The notes under the pieces were generated by a model, which saw only the letters and a program-made list of their open reading frames with translations, was not told the DNA's origin and made no database searches. From Butyrivibrio sp. (GTDB lineage: Bacteria; Bacillota; Clostridia; Lachnospirales; Lachnospiraceae): a DNA stretch of 64,000 bases. This document shows positions 34,216 through 43,210 of this stretch, piece after piece (positions within the stretch are counted from its first letter, which is position 1; every line of letters starts with the position of its first letter). The translations under genes and the position numbers were made by a program. Where the stretch lies: NCBI GenBank assembly GCA_017615275.1, contig JAGAAO010000071.1:30224-94223 (forward strand), read 5' to 3'.

Positions 34216-34401
34216 TATGCCTTAATTCGTAGAAAACTTGTAATAGAGGCATGTTTTTTAAGCTCTTCATCGACGGATAGCTACCAAAGTATGCCTTAAT
34301 AAAAGGAAAATTGCATTCTGAGGTATACCGCAGCAGAGCCAAGGCGTAACTAAGAGTAAAATATATGCCTTCAGGTGATAAAAAGTGTGCTTAAAGGCAT
34401 A
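34216..34401. repeat. Three TATGCCT/AGGCATA dyads at a 74-base period
   Basis: TATGCCT begins at 34216, 34290 and 34364 (exactly 74 apart). Each is followed by its inverted partner, AGGCATG (34247-34253), AGGTATA (34321-34327) and AGGCATA (34395-34401), so each dyad spans exactly 38 bases. The bases inside and between the dyads are unrelated. Confidence 0.7.
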
Positions 34402-34625
34402 TTTCCCTAAAATATTGGGGAATGCGAGCTTTTTTCTCAAATGAAAATAGCTATGTATTCATCGCTTCAAATGAAAATTGTAAAGATTGCTTGATAAAAG
34501 CACATCTGATATGGTATTAGTTTATTCATGGAATGATATAGGTAAGGAAGAATATAACAACCAATAAAGCAGGGCTGGGAAGTGGCTTTTGATATAAAGA
34601 GAAATTCGAGGGAAAGAAAATATTT
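34402..34625. other. Leader region of the SGNH-type gene
   Basis: This AT-rich 224-base stretch has no gene. It may hold the promoter for 34626, but no clear -35/-10 pair was found. Confidence 0.35.
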
Positions 34626-35864
34626 ATGAGGCTTAAAAGAAGAATAATGAGTAACCGGTTTGAGAAGATAATGCAGCATTTTGGTACAAGGAAGATGGTC
34701 ATTATCTCATCGGTAGTGATTGCGGTTATCTTTGTGATTATTCTGCTCGGTATGTTCGTATTTAGTAAAATGGACAGAACCGGGGGGAATGGTAGGGAAA
34801 ATGAGGAGATGACTGCTGATTATGCAGATGCGAGCGAGGAAGATATACCTGTAGTTGAGACGGCAACCGAAGGGATGAAGAACGAATCAACTCCGGATAC
34901 AACTATACTTGCGAAAAAAGAGGGCACGAAGGAGGGATACCTTAACAGATGTGTATTTCTAGGTGATTCCAGAACGGTTGCAATGGTCAACTATGGTTTT
35001 TTCAACGATGATGCCGCTCTTGCGCAGATCGGAATATCGCATCCGGCATTTGCATCCAATAAATTCATTAACAATGCCGGTAAAGAATATACTTTAAAAT
35101 CTTATCTGGGATCTCATCAGGCTCCGGTCATCTATATTCTTCTTGGTGTAAACGGGATCAATGATTCCAGTGAGACGCATTATAAAAATACATTTCTTAC
35201 TCTTATAGATAGCGTGGCAAAGATGGCGCCAAATTCCAATATTGTACTTGTGTCGATAGGCCCCGTCGATGATAATGGGATCTACAAAAAAAATGTGCAG
35301 AACGCATGGATAGACAAATACAATGATTTTCTGTTGAAAACCGCAAAGGAGAAACACTTTTTTTATCTCGATATTGCCGAAATTCTCAAAGGACCCGGCG
35401 GACAGGTCAAGGCTGAGTATAACGGCGGTGACGGACTTCATTATTCCAGAAAAGGATGTGAGGCGATATTCAGGTACATAGCAGAGCATCCGGTGCCCGG
35501 CATATCTGATGAAGGTGAATATGTAGTCAAGTATATTAAGCCTGATCCAAACAGAATCAAGGTTACGACAGGTGATGAATCGGGAATTGATGAAGATAAG
35601 CTTGCGGAACTCATGGACATAATGATGGGAGACTCAGAAAATCAGGCTGCGTCAGATGCCAACACTCAAAACAGTGATGAAGCGACTTCAGAGGAAAGCT
35701 CTTTTTACGAGGATAGCGAGGAAATGAAAGCGGAAGAGGAAGAAATGATAGTTGAAGGAGAGGAAGAAGAGGAAGACGAGGAAGAAATGAAAGTCGAGGA
35801 AGAGGAAGAAGAGTACGAAAAAGAGGAAGAAGAGTCGTTTGATCAATCTGAAGAGAACTGGTAA
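34626..35864 (+). CDS. Membrane-anchored SGNH-hydrolase-like protein with an acidic tail
   Basis: The 412-residue protein has a cytoplasmic basic start, one membrane helix (about 24-47) and an outside SGNH-type domain (about 105-290). CVFLGDSRTVAM is the GDS block with the catalytic serine, ILLGVNGIND is the Gly-Asn region, and DGLHYS near 279 carries the Asp and His. Such proteins usually act as esterases or acyltransferases on cell-wall or surface sugars. The last 70 residues are almost pure Glu/Asp-rich repeat (EEEEEDEEE and similar). ATG 34647 is an alternative start. Confidence 0.72.
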   Translation: MRLKRRIMSNRFEKIMQHFGTRKMVIISSVVIAVIFVIILLGMFVFSKMDRTGGNGRENEEMTADYADASEEDIPVVETATEGMKNESTPDTTILAKKEGTKEGYLNRCVFLGDSRTVAMVNYGFFNDDAALAQIGISHPAFASNKFINNAGKEYTLKSYLGSHQAPVIYILLGVNGINDSSETHYKNTFLTLIDSVAKMAPNSNIVLVSIGPVDDNGIYKKNVQNAWIDKYNDFLLKTAKEKHFFYLDIAEILKGPGGQVKAEYNGGDGLHYSRKGCEAIFRYIAEHPVPGISDEGEYVVKYIKPDPNRIKVTTGDESGIDEDKLAELMDIMMGDSENQAASDANTQNSDEATSEESSFYEDSEEMKAEEEEMIVEGEEEEEDEEEMKVEEEEEEYEKEEEESFDQSEENW

Positions 35865-35980
35865 ACGCTATAATGCTAAAGGAGTAGCTGTCATATTTTC
35901 GGTGTTGCAGTCCTCATAAAAAAAATATATAAAACACGGCAATTTGTGCTATTATATCTATGGAAAATTTATAGAGCGGA

Positions 35981-36180
35981 AGGTGTCTGCAGCTTTTATG
36001 GCTGTAGGTGAAAAGGGAAGCATGTGAAAATCGTGCACGAACTCGTCACCGTGATTCGATAAGGTTACTTGATACGCCACTGGGAATCCCCGGGAAGGCA
36101 TAGTAACCGGCGCTTATATACCGCAGCAGTAATGATGTGGCGGGCGCAATCGATCAGCCGGGAGACCTGCCTGTCGCTGT
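35981..36180 (+). ncRNA. Cobalamin (B12) riboswitch
   Basis: The conserved blocks of the adenosylcobalamin riboswitch appear in order: a paired stem beginning AGGTGTCTGCAG, GGTGAAAAGGGAAGC (36007-36021), GTCACCGTGA, CACTGGGAATCCCCGGGAAGG (36078-36098, broken here for length: CACTGGGAATC then CCCGGGAAGG), and the B12 box GCCGGGAGACCTGCC (36157-36171). Bound cobalamin would switch off the downstream B12 operon, probably through the terminator at 36281. Confidence 0.95.
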
Positions 36181-36280
36181 ACATGGGATATCCAAGCCAC
36201 GAGGAACTGGTTGTACGAAGAAGATGATTTACGGCAGAGATGCTGTAGATTGTTTTTTGCGCGTGTTTATACGGAAACAG

Positions 36281-36308
36281 AGCTTGTGCGTTTGCATAAG
36301 CTTTTTTT
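36281..36308 (+). terminator. Terminator of the cobalamin riboswitch
   Basis: AGCTTGTGC pairs with GCATAAGCT around GTTT (36281-36302), followed by six T residues. A hairpin closed by TGTACA-like arms (36178-36217) lies between riboswitch and terminator and could be the switching partner. Confidence 0.85.
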
Positions 36309-36398
36309 AATGAATATGCGATGCCTATTCATTAAAAATACTCCGCATAGATGTGACCGATGCACAGAAGAATAATGCATGGATGCGCCACCCCTCAC
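36309..36398 (+). repeat. Dispersed structured repeat, copy 3
   Basis: A hairpin AATGAATA/TATTCATT (36309-36333) is followed by AAAAATA and the core CTCCGCATAGATGTGA (36341-36356). A second small hairpin ATGCA/TGCAT follows (36360-36380). It is inserted between the riboswitch terminator and the first B12 gene. Confidence 0.5.
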
Positions 36399-36436
36399 CG
36401 GCTTAGAGTCATATACATTTTTTATGGAGGATCATT

Positions 36437-38050
36437 ATGAAAAAGAAAACACTTGCGGTTGTTCTTGCTGCTGTGATGTGCGTATCTGTATTCACAGCAT
36501 GCGGACAGAAGGCTGATGAGAGCGCAAATGCAGATGCATCTGTAGAGAGCTCTGCAGAAGGATCATCTACTGAGGAGGCTGCAGAGGCAGCAACGGCAGA
36601 AGGCGAACTTGCTGACGGAACATACACAGCTTCATTTAAGACAGACAGTTCAATGTTCCATGTAAACGAAGCTTGTGACGGAAAGGGAACACTTACTGTA
36701 AAAGACGGCGAGATGACTATCCACGTATCACTTGCTTCCAAGAATATCGTAAACCTGTTCGTTGGAACAGCAGAGGATGCTCAGAAGGACGGCGCAGTTC
36801 TGCTTCAGCCCACAAATGACACTGTAACTTATGACGACGGAACAACAGAAGAGGTTAACGGTTTTGATATCCCCGTTCCTGCTATTGATGAAGAGTTTGA
36901 CGTAGCACTTATCGGAACAAAAGAAAAATGGTATGACCACAAGGTAAGCGTAACCGATGTGGCAGCACCTGCTTCGGAGGAAGATATGGCAGCAGCTGAA
37001 AACGTTGCAAAACTTATAGATGCGATCTATGTTCAGGAGAGAACAGACAAGACTGATGCACAGTGCGAAGAGGCTAAGAAAGCCTGGGATGCGCTTACAG
37101 ATGCACAGAAAGAACTTGTTGAAGGTGAGGATGCAGATCCCGATTATTTCGGAAGAGATACAGGCGATGCTTCCAAAGACGATGCACTTAACGCTGACAA
37201 TATCGGTGAGAATGAGATTCTTGTAGTCAGCTTTGGTACTTCTTTTAACGACAGCAGAGCTAAGGACATCGGAGGAATCGAGAAGGCACTTGCAGCAGCA
37301 TATCCCGATTGGGCTGTAAGAAGAGCTTTCACAGCACAGATCATCATCAATCACGTTCAGGCAAGAGATGGCGAGAAGATTGATAACGTAGATCAGGCGC
37401 TTCAGAGAGCCGTTGATAACAAGGTAAAGAATCTTGTGGTTCAGCCTACACACCTTATGCACGGGGCTGAGTACGATGAGCTTGTAGCAGCACTTGATAA
37501 GTACAAGGGTAAATTTGAGAGCGTTAAGATCGCAGAGCCTCTTCTTGGAGAAGTTGGTAAAGACAAGAACGCTATCAACGCAGATAAAGAAGCAGTTGCA
37601 AAGTATGTTACAGACGCAGCTGTAAAGGCAGCAGGATTTGACAGCATCGATGCAGCTGATAAGGATGGCACTGCTTTCGTATTCATGGGACACGGAACAT
37701 CACACACAGCGAACGTTACATACAGCCAGATGCAGGCTCAGATGGAAAAGCTCGGATACAAGAACATATTCATCGGAACTGTTGAAGGTGAGCCTGAAGA
37801 GACAGAGCTCAGCGTTGTTATTGACAAGGTTAAAAAAGCAGGATATAAGAAAGTAGTTCTTCGTCCTCTTATGGTTGTTGCAGGCGATCACGCCAACAAC
37901 GATATGGCAGGCGATGACGATGATTCATGGAAGAGCGGCTTCGAGGCTTCAGGAGCATTCGATAAGGTTGATTGCCAGATCGAAGGCCTCGGCGGAATCG
38001 CAGACGTTCAGAAACTCTATGTTGAGCACACAGGCGCAGTTATTAAATAA
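36437..38050 (+). CDS. cbiK: Exported CbiK-like cobalt chelatase lipoprotein with a NEAT-like domain
   Basis: The C-terminal 290 residues (from EILVVSFGTSF, about 255) are an anaerobic cobalt chelatase CbiK, which inserts cobalt into sirohydrochlorin. His-containing motifs are PTHLMHGAEYDEL and FMGHGTSHTAN. Unlike ordinary CbiK, the protein has 537 residues with a lipoprotein signal (TAC at about 22). A beta-rich domain (about 55-175, DGTYTASFKTD to WYDHKVSV) resembles NEAT tetrapyrrole-binding domains, and a helical linker (about 185-225) follows. The chelatase would therefore sit outside the membrane. It is the first gene of the B12 operon. Confidence 0.85.
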   Translation: MKKKTLAVVLAAVMCVSVFTACGQKADESANADASVESSAEGSSTEEAAEAATAEGELADGTYTASFKTDSSMFHVNEACDGKGTLTVKDGEMTIHVSLASKNIVNLFVGTAEDAQKDGAVLLQPTNDTVTYDDGTTEEVNGFDIPVPAIDEEFDVALIGTKEKWYDHKVSVTDVAAPASEEDMAAAENVAKLIDAIYVQERTDKTDAQCEEAKKAWDALTDAQKELVEGEDADPDYFGRDTGDASKDDALNADNIGENEILVVSFGTSFNDSRAKDIGGIEKALAAAYPDWAVRRAFTAQIIINHVQARDGEKIDNVDQALQRAVDNKVKNLVVQPTHLMHGAEYDELVAALDKYKGKFESVKIAEPLLGEVGKDKNAINADKEAVAKYVTDAAVKAAGFDSIDAADKDGTAFVFMGHGTSHTANVTYSQMQAQMEKLGYKNIFIGTVEGEPEETELSVVIDKVKKAGYKKVVLRPLMVVAGDHANNDMAGDDDDSWKSGFEASGAFDKVDCQIEGLGGIADVQKLYVEHTGAVIK

Positions 38051-38056
38051 GGTAAA

Positions 38057-39568
38057 ATGAAAATAAAGCAGGAAAACGTTATAATAAACAAAATAAGAAA
38101 TATTATGATGTTCCTGCTGATCTCGATAAGTTTAAGCGGATGCGGCAGTATTTCTGATGGGGAATATGCCGCATCTGTTACTCTTACGGGAGGAAGCGGG
38201 AGAGCATCAATAGACAGTCCCTGTAAGGTCACTGTCGAAAACGGAAAGGCGACTGCAGACATTGTCTGGAGCAGCCCGAATTATGATTACATGATAGTTG
38301 ACGGCAAGAGATATGAGCCCGTCAATGAGGAGGGGAATTCTGAGTTCATCATCCCCATTACTTTGGAAAAAAAGATGAAAGTTCAGGCGGATACCGTTGC
38401 TATGAGTACTCCGCACCTTATCGATTATGAGCTCTTTTTTTCTGTAAAAGAGTCTGAAAAAGAGAACGACGAAGAGACTTACGATGATACCGCAGATATT
38501 GCGGATAAAGCTCTTATCGCTACACCACCCGAGATTCCGGGACTTACATACATTGAAACTGATAAAAATGCGTACGCCGACTGCTACGCTATACATAGAT
38601 ACGAGGATGACTATGCGGTCATCTCGGTTTACGACGGAAGGAATTATCTTGTTGTTCCCGAGGGAGGAACTGTTCCCAAGGGGCTTAAAGATGTTACGAT
38701 AATACAAAAGCCTGTAGACAGGATCTATCTTGCGGCTTCAAGTGCTATGTGCCAGTTCGATTCAATAGGCGCCGTTGATAAGATTACCCTGTCGGGTATC
38801 GAGAGAGACAATTGGTACATAGATGCGGCAAAAGAAAACATGGATGCGGGAACACTTGAATACGGCGGAAAGTACAGCGCTCCCGACTATGAGAGGATAG
38901 TTGCAAAAGACATAACACTTGCTGTTGAGTCCACCATGATACTCCATACTCCAAAAGTGATGGAGAAACTTGAAAAGCTTGGTGTTCCTGTTTTTGTTGA
39001 CAGATCGAGCTATGAGAGCGATCCTTTTGGAAGATGCGAGTGGATCAAGATTTACGGACTTCTTTCGGACAAAGAGGATGAGGCAAAAAGAGCTTTTGAT
39101 GAGCAGGTGAGCTTTGGCAAAGCTCTTGAAAATATGGATGCTACGGGCAAAAAAATCGCTTTTTTTTCTATAAATTCCAAGCACCTTATTAATACAAGAG
39201 GTGGCGGCGATTATTTTTCCAAGATGATAGAGAAAGCCGGAGGAGAATATCTTGCGCCCAAGAACGTTGATTCTAAGGCACATTCTGCGAACCTTTCAGT
39301 CAGTATGGAGGCATTTTATGATTATGCCAAGGATGCTGATATTCTGATCTACAATTCGACAATAGAGGATTGCCCCGATTCGCTGGAGGCGCTGAAGTCT
39401 GAGGATGCGATATTTGCGGACTTTAAGGCGGTTAAAAGCGGCGATGTCTGGTATACGGACAAATCACTGTACCAGTTTACGGACAGGTCGGGAACCATCA
39501 TAAAAGACTTGAACGATATTATCACGGGAAACGCAGACGATACCGAATTTTTTCACAGATTAAGGTGA
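38057..39568 (+). CDS. Corrinoid/metal ABC transporter substrate-binding lipoprotein with a NEAT-like domain
   Basis: The 503-residue lipoprotein has a lipobox LSGCG (about residue 22). Residues 28-140 (DGEYAASVTLTGG to LIDYELFFSV) form a NEAT-like beta domain related in layout to that of the preceding chelatase. Residues about 215-500 are a BtuF/FecB-type binding domain (IYLAASSAMCQFDSIGAVDKITLSG, INTRGGGDYFSKMIEKAGGEYL). With the FecCD permease and ATPase at 42194-43947 it would complete an uptake system for a corrinoid, tetrapyrrole or cobalt complex. The ligand is inferred from context. Confidence 0.82.
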   Translation: MKIKQENVIINKIRNIMMFLLISISLSGCGSISDGEYAASVTLTGGSGRASIDSPCKVTVENGKATADIVWSSPNYDYMIVDGKRYEPVNEEGNSEFIIPITLEKKMKVQADTVAMSTPHLIDYELFFSVKESEKENDEETYDDTADIADKALIATPPEIPGLTYIETDKNAYADCYAIHRYEDDYAVISVYDGRNYLVVPEGGTVPKGLKDVTIIQKPVDRIYLAASSAMCQFDSIGAVDKITLSGIERDNWYIDAAKENMDAGTLEYGGKYSAPDYERIVAKDITLAVESTMILHTPKVMEKLEKLGVPVFVDRSSYESDPFGRCEWIKIYGLLSDKEDEAKRAFDEQVSFGKALENMDATGKKIAFFSINSKHLINTRGGGDYFSKMIEKAGGEYLAPKNVDSKAHSANLSVSMEAFYDYAKDADILIYNSTIEDCPDSLEALKSEDAIFADFKAVKSGDVWYTDKSLYQFTDRSGTIIKDLNDIITGNADDTEFFHRLR

Positions 39569-39575
39569 TGAGGAT

Positions 39576-40250
39576 ATGGAGATAGAGCACATACTTCCTT
39601 CTGACATTGAGAAAAGAAGTTTTGAGATCATAAGAAAAGAACTTGCCGAGAGCGGAAAGGTAATTCCGCCTGATATCGAGCCGACGGTTGTGAGGGTAAT
39701 ACACACGACGGCTGACTTTGAGTATGCGGATACACTTATGTTTTCAAGAAACGCAATAGAGATTGCAAGAAAAGCGATAACAGGCGGTGCTTGTATAGTT
39801 TCCGATACAAACATGGCACTTTCCGGCATAAATAAGAAATCACTTGCAAAGTTTGGCGGGGAAGTGTATTGCTTTATGGCTGATGAAGAGGTCGCGGAAG
39901 AAGCCAAAAAGAGAAAAGTTACAAGAGCTTACGTCAGTATGGAGAAGGCTGCAAAGATGGATAAGAAGTTTATCTTTGCTATCGGGAATGCGCCTACCGC
40001 ACTGATTAAATTAAAGGAACTCATGGAAGAGGGATATATGCCGGAGCTTATTATCGGCGTTCCCGTTGGCTTTGTTAACGTAGTTGAAGCCAAAGAACTC
40101 ATAATAGACAGCGGCGTTCCTTATATTGTAAATAGAGGAAGAAAGGGCGGAAGCGGAGTTGCGGCTGCAATCGTCAATTCTATCCTGTATTCTGTTGATG
40201 CGACAAGGGGCGCTGCGGGTGCGGATGCGGATGCAAACAAGCCAAGCTGA
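39576..40250 (+). CDS. cbiC: Cobalt-precorrin-8 methylmutase CbiC
   Basis: CbiC moves a methyl group from C11 to C12 of cobalt-precorrin-8 to give cobyrinate. The 224-residue protein has the typical RVIHTTADFEYADTLMFS (about 47-64, with the catalytic His), GACIVSDTNMALSGI and GNAPTALIKL, and ends in NRGRKGGSGVAAAIVN. Length is normal. It sits 7 bases after the lipoprotein gene within the operon. Confidence 0.94.
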   Translation: MEIEHILPSDIEKRSFEIIRKELAESGKVIPPDIEPTVVRVIHTTADFEYADTLMFSRNAIEIARKAITGGACIVSDTNMALSGINKKSLAKFGGEVYCFMADEEVAEEAKKRKVTRAYVSMEKAAKMDKKFIFAIGNAPTALIKLKELMEEGYMPELIIGVPVGFVNVVEAKELIIDSGVPYIVNRGRKGGSGVAAAIVNSILYSVDATRGAAGADADANKPS

Positions 40251-40258
40251 GGACTCAT

Positions 40259-41425
40259 ATGATAAAAAAGGATGAGAATACCGAAGAAAAAAAGCTTCGA
40301 AGCGGGTTTACCACAGGGAGCTGCGCGGCAGCGGCCGCTAAGGCTGCGCTTATAATGATGCTCACGAAGGAAGAGATAAACAACGTGAGCATAGTTACGC
40401 CCAAAGGACCTGTGTACAACGCGGAGATACTTAACATAGTAAAGAACGCGGATCTTTCCGAAGTCACCTGCTCTGTTATCAAGGACGGTGGTGACGATCC
40501 CGATGTCACAACGGGAGCATATATAAATGTGACTGTAAGAAGATCTGACGCAGAAGGAATAAGCATAGACGGCGGAGAGGGCGTAGGCAGAGTGACAAAA
40601 CCGGGGCTCGATCAGCCCATAGGCGCTGCGGCGATAAACTCCGTTCCGCGTAAGATGATAAAAGAGAATCTGGAAGAGGTTCTTCAGAAATATAAAAACA
40701 AAAACGCTGAAATTGCAGCAATCAAGGGACTCGACGTTATCGTGAGCGTGACGGGCGGAGAAGAGATTGCAAAGAAAACTTTTAACCCTATGCTCGGAAT
40801 AGTCGGAGGGATCTCGATACTTGGCACGACCGGGATAGTTGAGCCCATGAGCGACAAGGCGCTTGTCGATACGATAAAGACTCATGTAAGAGTAAAAAAG
40901 GCGGAAGGCAAAGAGATACTTCTGGCAGCGCCCGGTAACTACGGAATGACTTTCCTTAGTGAGAGGTACGATCTTGAAGACGGAAATGCGGTCACGATTT
41001 CAAACTTTGTCTATGAAGCAGTGAGGATAGGCCTCTCAGAGGGTTTTGACAAGATGCTCTTTGTTGGACATATAGGTAAGCTTGTAAAGGTCGCAGGCGG
41101 AATTAAGAATACACATTCCAAATACGGCGACCACAGAATGGAGATACTGACGGATATAGCGGTTTCTTTTGCGCAAGAAGATACTGACAAAACAAATAGG
41201 ATCACAGAGCGCCTGTCCGAATGCGTGATGACGGATGAAGCGGTCAGGATCATTACGGATGAAGGCCTTGCGGACAAAGTTTTTCCCAAGATGGCACAGC
41301 TCATTAAGAAACATATGGAAGAGTGGGCTGAAGGTAATATGCAGATAGAAGTAATAGTTTTTTCAAATGAGTACACGGAACTTGTGAGCACGGACAATGC
41401 TCATGAATATTTAAAGAGGGTGTGA
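40259..41425 (+). CDS. cbiD: Cobalt-precorrin-5B C1-methyltransferase CbiD
   Basis: CbiD methylates C1 of the ring in the oxygen-independent B12 route and is one of the markers of that route. The 388-residue protein begins with the family hallmark RSGFTTGSCAAAAAKAA (about 14-30), followed by DGGDDPDVTTGA (about 77-88) and GGTSILGTTGIVEPMS-like residues (GISILGTTGIVEPMS, about 182-196). It follows cbiC by 8 bases. Confidence 0.95.
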   Translation: MIKKDENTEEKKLRSGFTTGSCAAAAAKAALIMMLTKEEINNVSIVTPKGPVYNAEILNIVKNADLSEVTCSVIKDGGDDPDVTTGAYINVTVRRSDAEGISIDGGEGVGRVTKPGLDQPIGAAAINSVPRKMIKENLEEVLQKYKNKNAEIAAIKGLDVIVSVTGGEEIAKKTFNPMLGIVGGISILGTTGIVEPMSDKALVDTIKTHVRVKKAEGKEILLAAPGNYGMTFLSERYDLEDGNAVTISNFVYEAVRIGLSEGFDKMLFVGHIGKLVKVAGGIKNTHSKYGDHRMEILTDIAVSFAQEDTDKTNRITERLSECVMTDEAVRIITDEGLADKVFPKMAQLIKKHMEEWAEGNMQIEVIVFSNEYTELVSTDNAHEYLKRV

Positions 41426-41428
41426 GAT

Positions 41429-42187
41429 ATGGTTCATTTTGTAGGAGCGGGTCCCGGAGCTGTGGACCTTATAACCCTTAGGGGACAGAAATTTGTAGAG
41501 AGTGCGGACGTTATCGTCTACGCAGGTTCTTTGGTCAATCCCAAGATACTGGAAAGTGCCAAGGATGGAGCACAGATCTATAACAGTGCGTTGCTTACTC
41601 TTGATGAAGTAATAGATATTATGTCAAAGGCATGTAACGAGGGAAAAGAAGTTGTGCGACTCCATACGGGAGATCCCAGTATTTACGGTGCCATAAGAGA
41701 GCAGATGGATGAGCTTGAAAAGCTTAAGATAGATTATGATGTGACGCCCGGAGTAAGCTCTTTTTGCGGCGCTGCGGCAGCACTTGAGATGGAGTATACA
41801 CTTCCGGGAATCACACAGAGCGTCATCATAACAAGGATGGAGGGAAAGACTCCCGTTCCCGAAAATGAGGCGGTTGAAAAGCTTGCACCGATTGGAGCGT
41901 CTATGGTGTTCTTCTTGTCGGCGGGTGATATAAAAGGGCTTAGAGATAAGCTTCTTGCAGGCGGAAAGAGCCCTAAGAGCGTATGCGCCGTTGTATATAA
42001 GGCTACGTGGGACGATGAAAAGAAGTTTATCTGCAGGCTGAGTGAGCTTCCCGAAAAGGCGGAAGAATACGGTATAAACAAGACTGCACTCATAATCGTG
42101 GGAGATGTTGTGATGCAGTCGGGATATGAGAAGTCGAGACTTTATGCGCCCGACTTCGAGACGGAATTCAGGAAAGCCAAGAGATAA
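41429..42187 (+). CDS. cbiF: Cobalt-precorrin-4 C11-methyltransferase CbiF
   Basis: CbiF methylates C11 of cobalt-precorrin-4. The 252-residue protein belongs to the tetrapyrrole methylase fold: FVGAGPGAVDLITLRG (3-18), YAGSLVNP, RLHTGDPSIYGAIREQM (about 78-94) and TPGVSSFCGAAAAL (about 107-120). These motifs separate CbiF/CobM from the other methylases in the pathway. It lies 3 bases after cbiD. Confidence 0.95.
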   Translation: MVHFVGAGPGAVDLITLRGQKFVESADVIVYAGSLVNPKILESAKDGAQIYNSALLTLDEVIDIMSKACNEGKEVVRLHTGDPSIYGAIREQMDELEKLKIDYDVTPGVSSFCGAAAALEMEYTLPGITQSVIITRMEGKTPVPENEAVEKLAPIGASMVFFLSAGDIKGLRDKLLAGGKSPKSVCAVVYKATWDDEKKFICRLSELPEKAEEYGINKTALIIVGDVVMQSGYEKSRLYAPDFETEFRKAKR

Positions 42188-42193
42188 CAGAAC

Positions 42194-43210
42194 ATGGAAA
42201 AAAAGCTTAAGAAAAGGACGATAGTGGTATTTTTGCTTCTTACAGTACTTGTTATCGCGGCGTTTCTTGTAAATATCCTTGTCGGAAACGTGCGCATAAG
42301 CCCTGTGGATATTCTGAATGTTTTTACGGGCAGAAGCGATGATATCAAGATTATCAATATAGTTAAGACCATCAGACTTCCGAGAGCCGTAATGGCGCTT
42401 GTTCTCGGGGGAGCACTTGCGGTGTCGGGATTTCTTCTTCAGACATATTTTGCTAATCCCATAGCAGGCCCATATATTCTGGGAATATCTTCGGGAGCTA
42501 AGATGGTAGTTGCGCTGACACTTATATTTTTGGCGGGGAAAACAGGGAGAGTCTCAGGGCTTGTTCTTGTGTTTGCGGCATTTGTTGGTGCGATCACGGC
42601 GACAGGATTTATCATTATGATATCCAAGAAAGTAAGGAGCATGTCGGCTCTTTTGGCAGCAGGTATCATGATAGGTTACATATGCAGCGCACTGACGGAT
42701 TTTCTTGTTACTTTTGCGGAGGACTCCGATATCGTGAACCTTCACAGCTGGTCTCAGGGAAGCTTTTCGGGAGCAAACGCTGAAGGTGCGATATTTTCTG
42801 TTGTCATAGTGGGAGTTACTTTTATTGCGGTAATTCTTTTTTCAAAAACTCTGGATGCATTCAGGCTTGGAGAGAGTTATGCAAGGAGCGTAGGAGTAAA
42901 CGTTAAGCTTTGCAGAATCGCGATAATCATTTTGTCGGGAATACTGTCTGCATGCGTTACGGCTTTCGCGGGGCCTGTATCGTTTATAGGAATTGCGGTG
43001 CCGTACCTGATGAGGGAGGTTCTTAAATCCTCCAAGCCGATTCTTTTGATACCGGCGTCTTTTTTGTCGGGAGCTGTTTTTTGTATGCTGAGCGACCTTC
43101 TTGCGAGGATGCTCTTTGCACCTACGGAGATGAACATATCTGCTGTGACGTCGCTTTTTGGCGCGCCCATAGTTATCTTTATGATCATAAAAAGAGGTAA
43201 GAACAGGTGA
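42194..43210 (+). CDS. FecCD/BtuC-type ABC permease
   Basis: This 338-residue membrane protein has about nine to ten helices. The signature regions RLPRAVMALVLGGALAVSG (about 61-79) and NPIAGPYILGISSGA (about 88-102) are those of vitamin B12, heme and siderophore import permeases. Within the B12 operon, and with the BtuF-like lipoprotein at 38057 and ATPase at 43207, it is most likely a corrinoid or cobalt-complex importer. The stop overlaps the ATPase start. Confidence 0.9.
   Translation: MEKKLKKRTIVVFLLLTVLVIAAFLVNILVGNVRISPVDILNVFTGRSDDIKIINIVKTIRLPRAVMALVLGGALAVSGFLLQTYFANPIAGPYILGISSGAKMVVALTLIFLAGKTGRVSGLVLVFAAFVGAITATGFIIMISKKVRSMSALLAAGIMIGYICSALTDFLVTFAEDSDIVNLHSWSQGSFSGANAEGAIFSVVIVGVTFIAVILFSKTLDAFRLGESYARSVGVNVKLCRIAIIILSGILSACVTAFAGPVSFIGIAVPYLMREVLKSSKPILLIPASFLSGAVFCMLSDLLARMLFAPTEMNISAVTSLFGAPIVIFMIIKRGKNR

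Noticed and set aside
34032-34232. A 66-codon frame before the TATGCCT dyads
   Set aside because: It has no convincing ribosome site or conserved pattern and runs into the dyad region.
36728-37693. A 321-codon minus-strand frame opposite the CbiK-like gene
   Set aside because: It is cysteine- and serine-rich antisense sequence without any recognisable motif.
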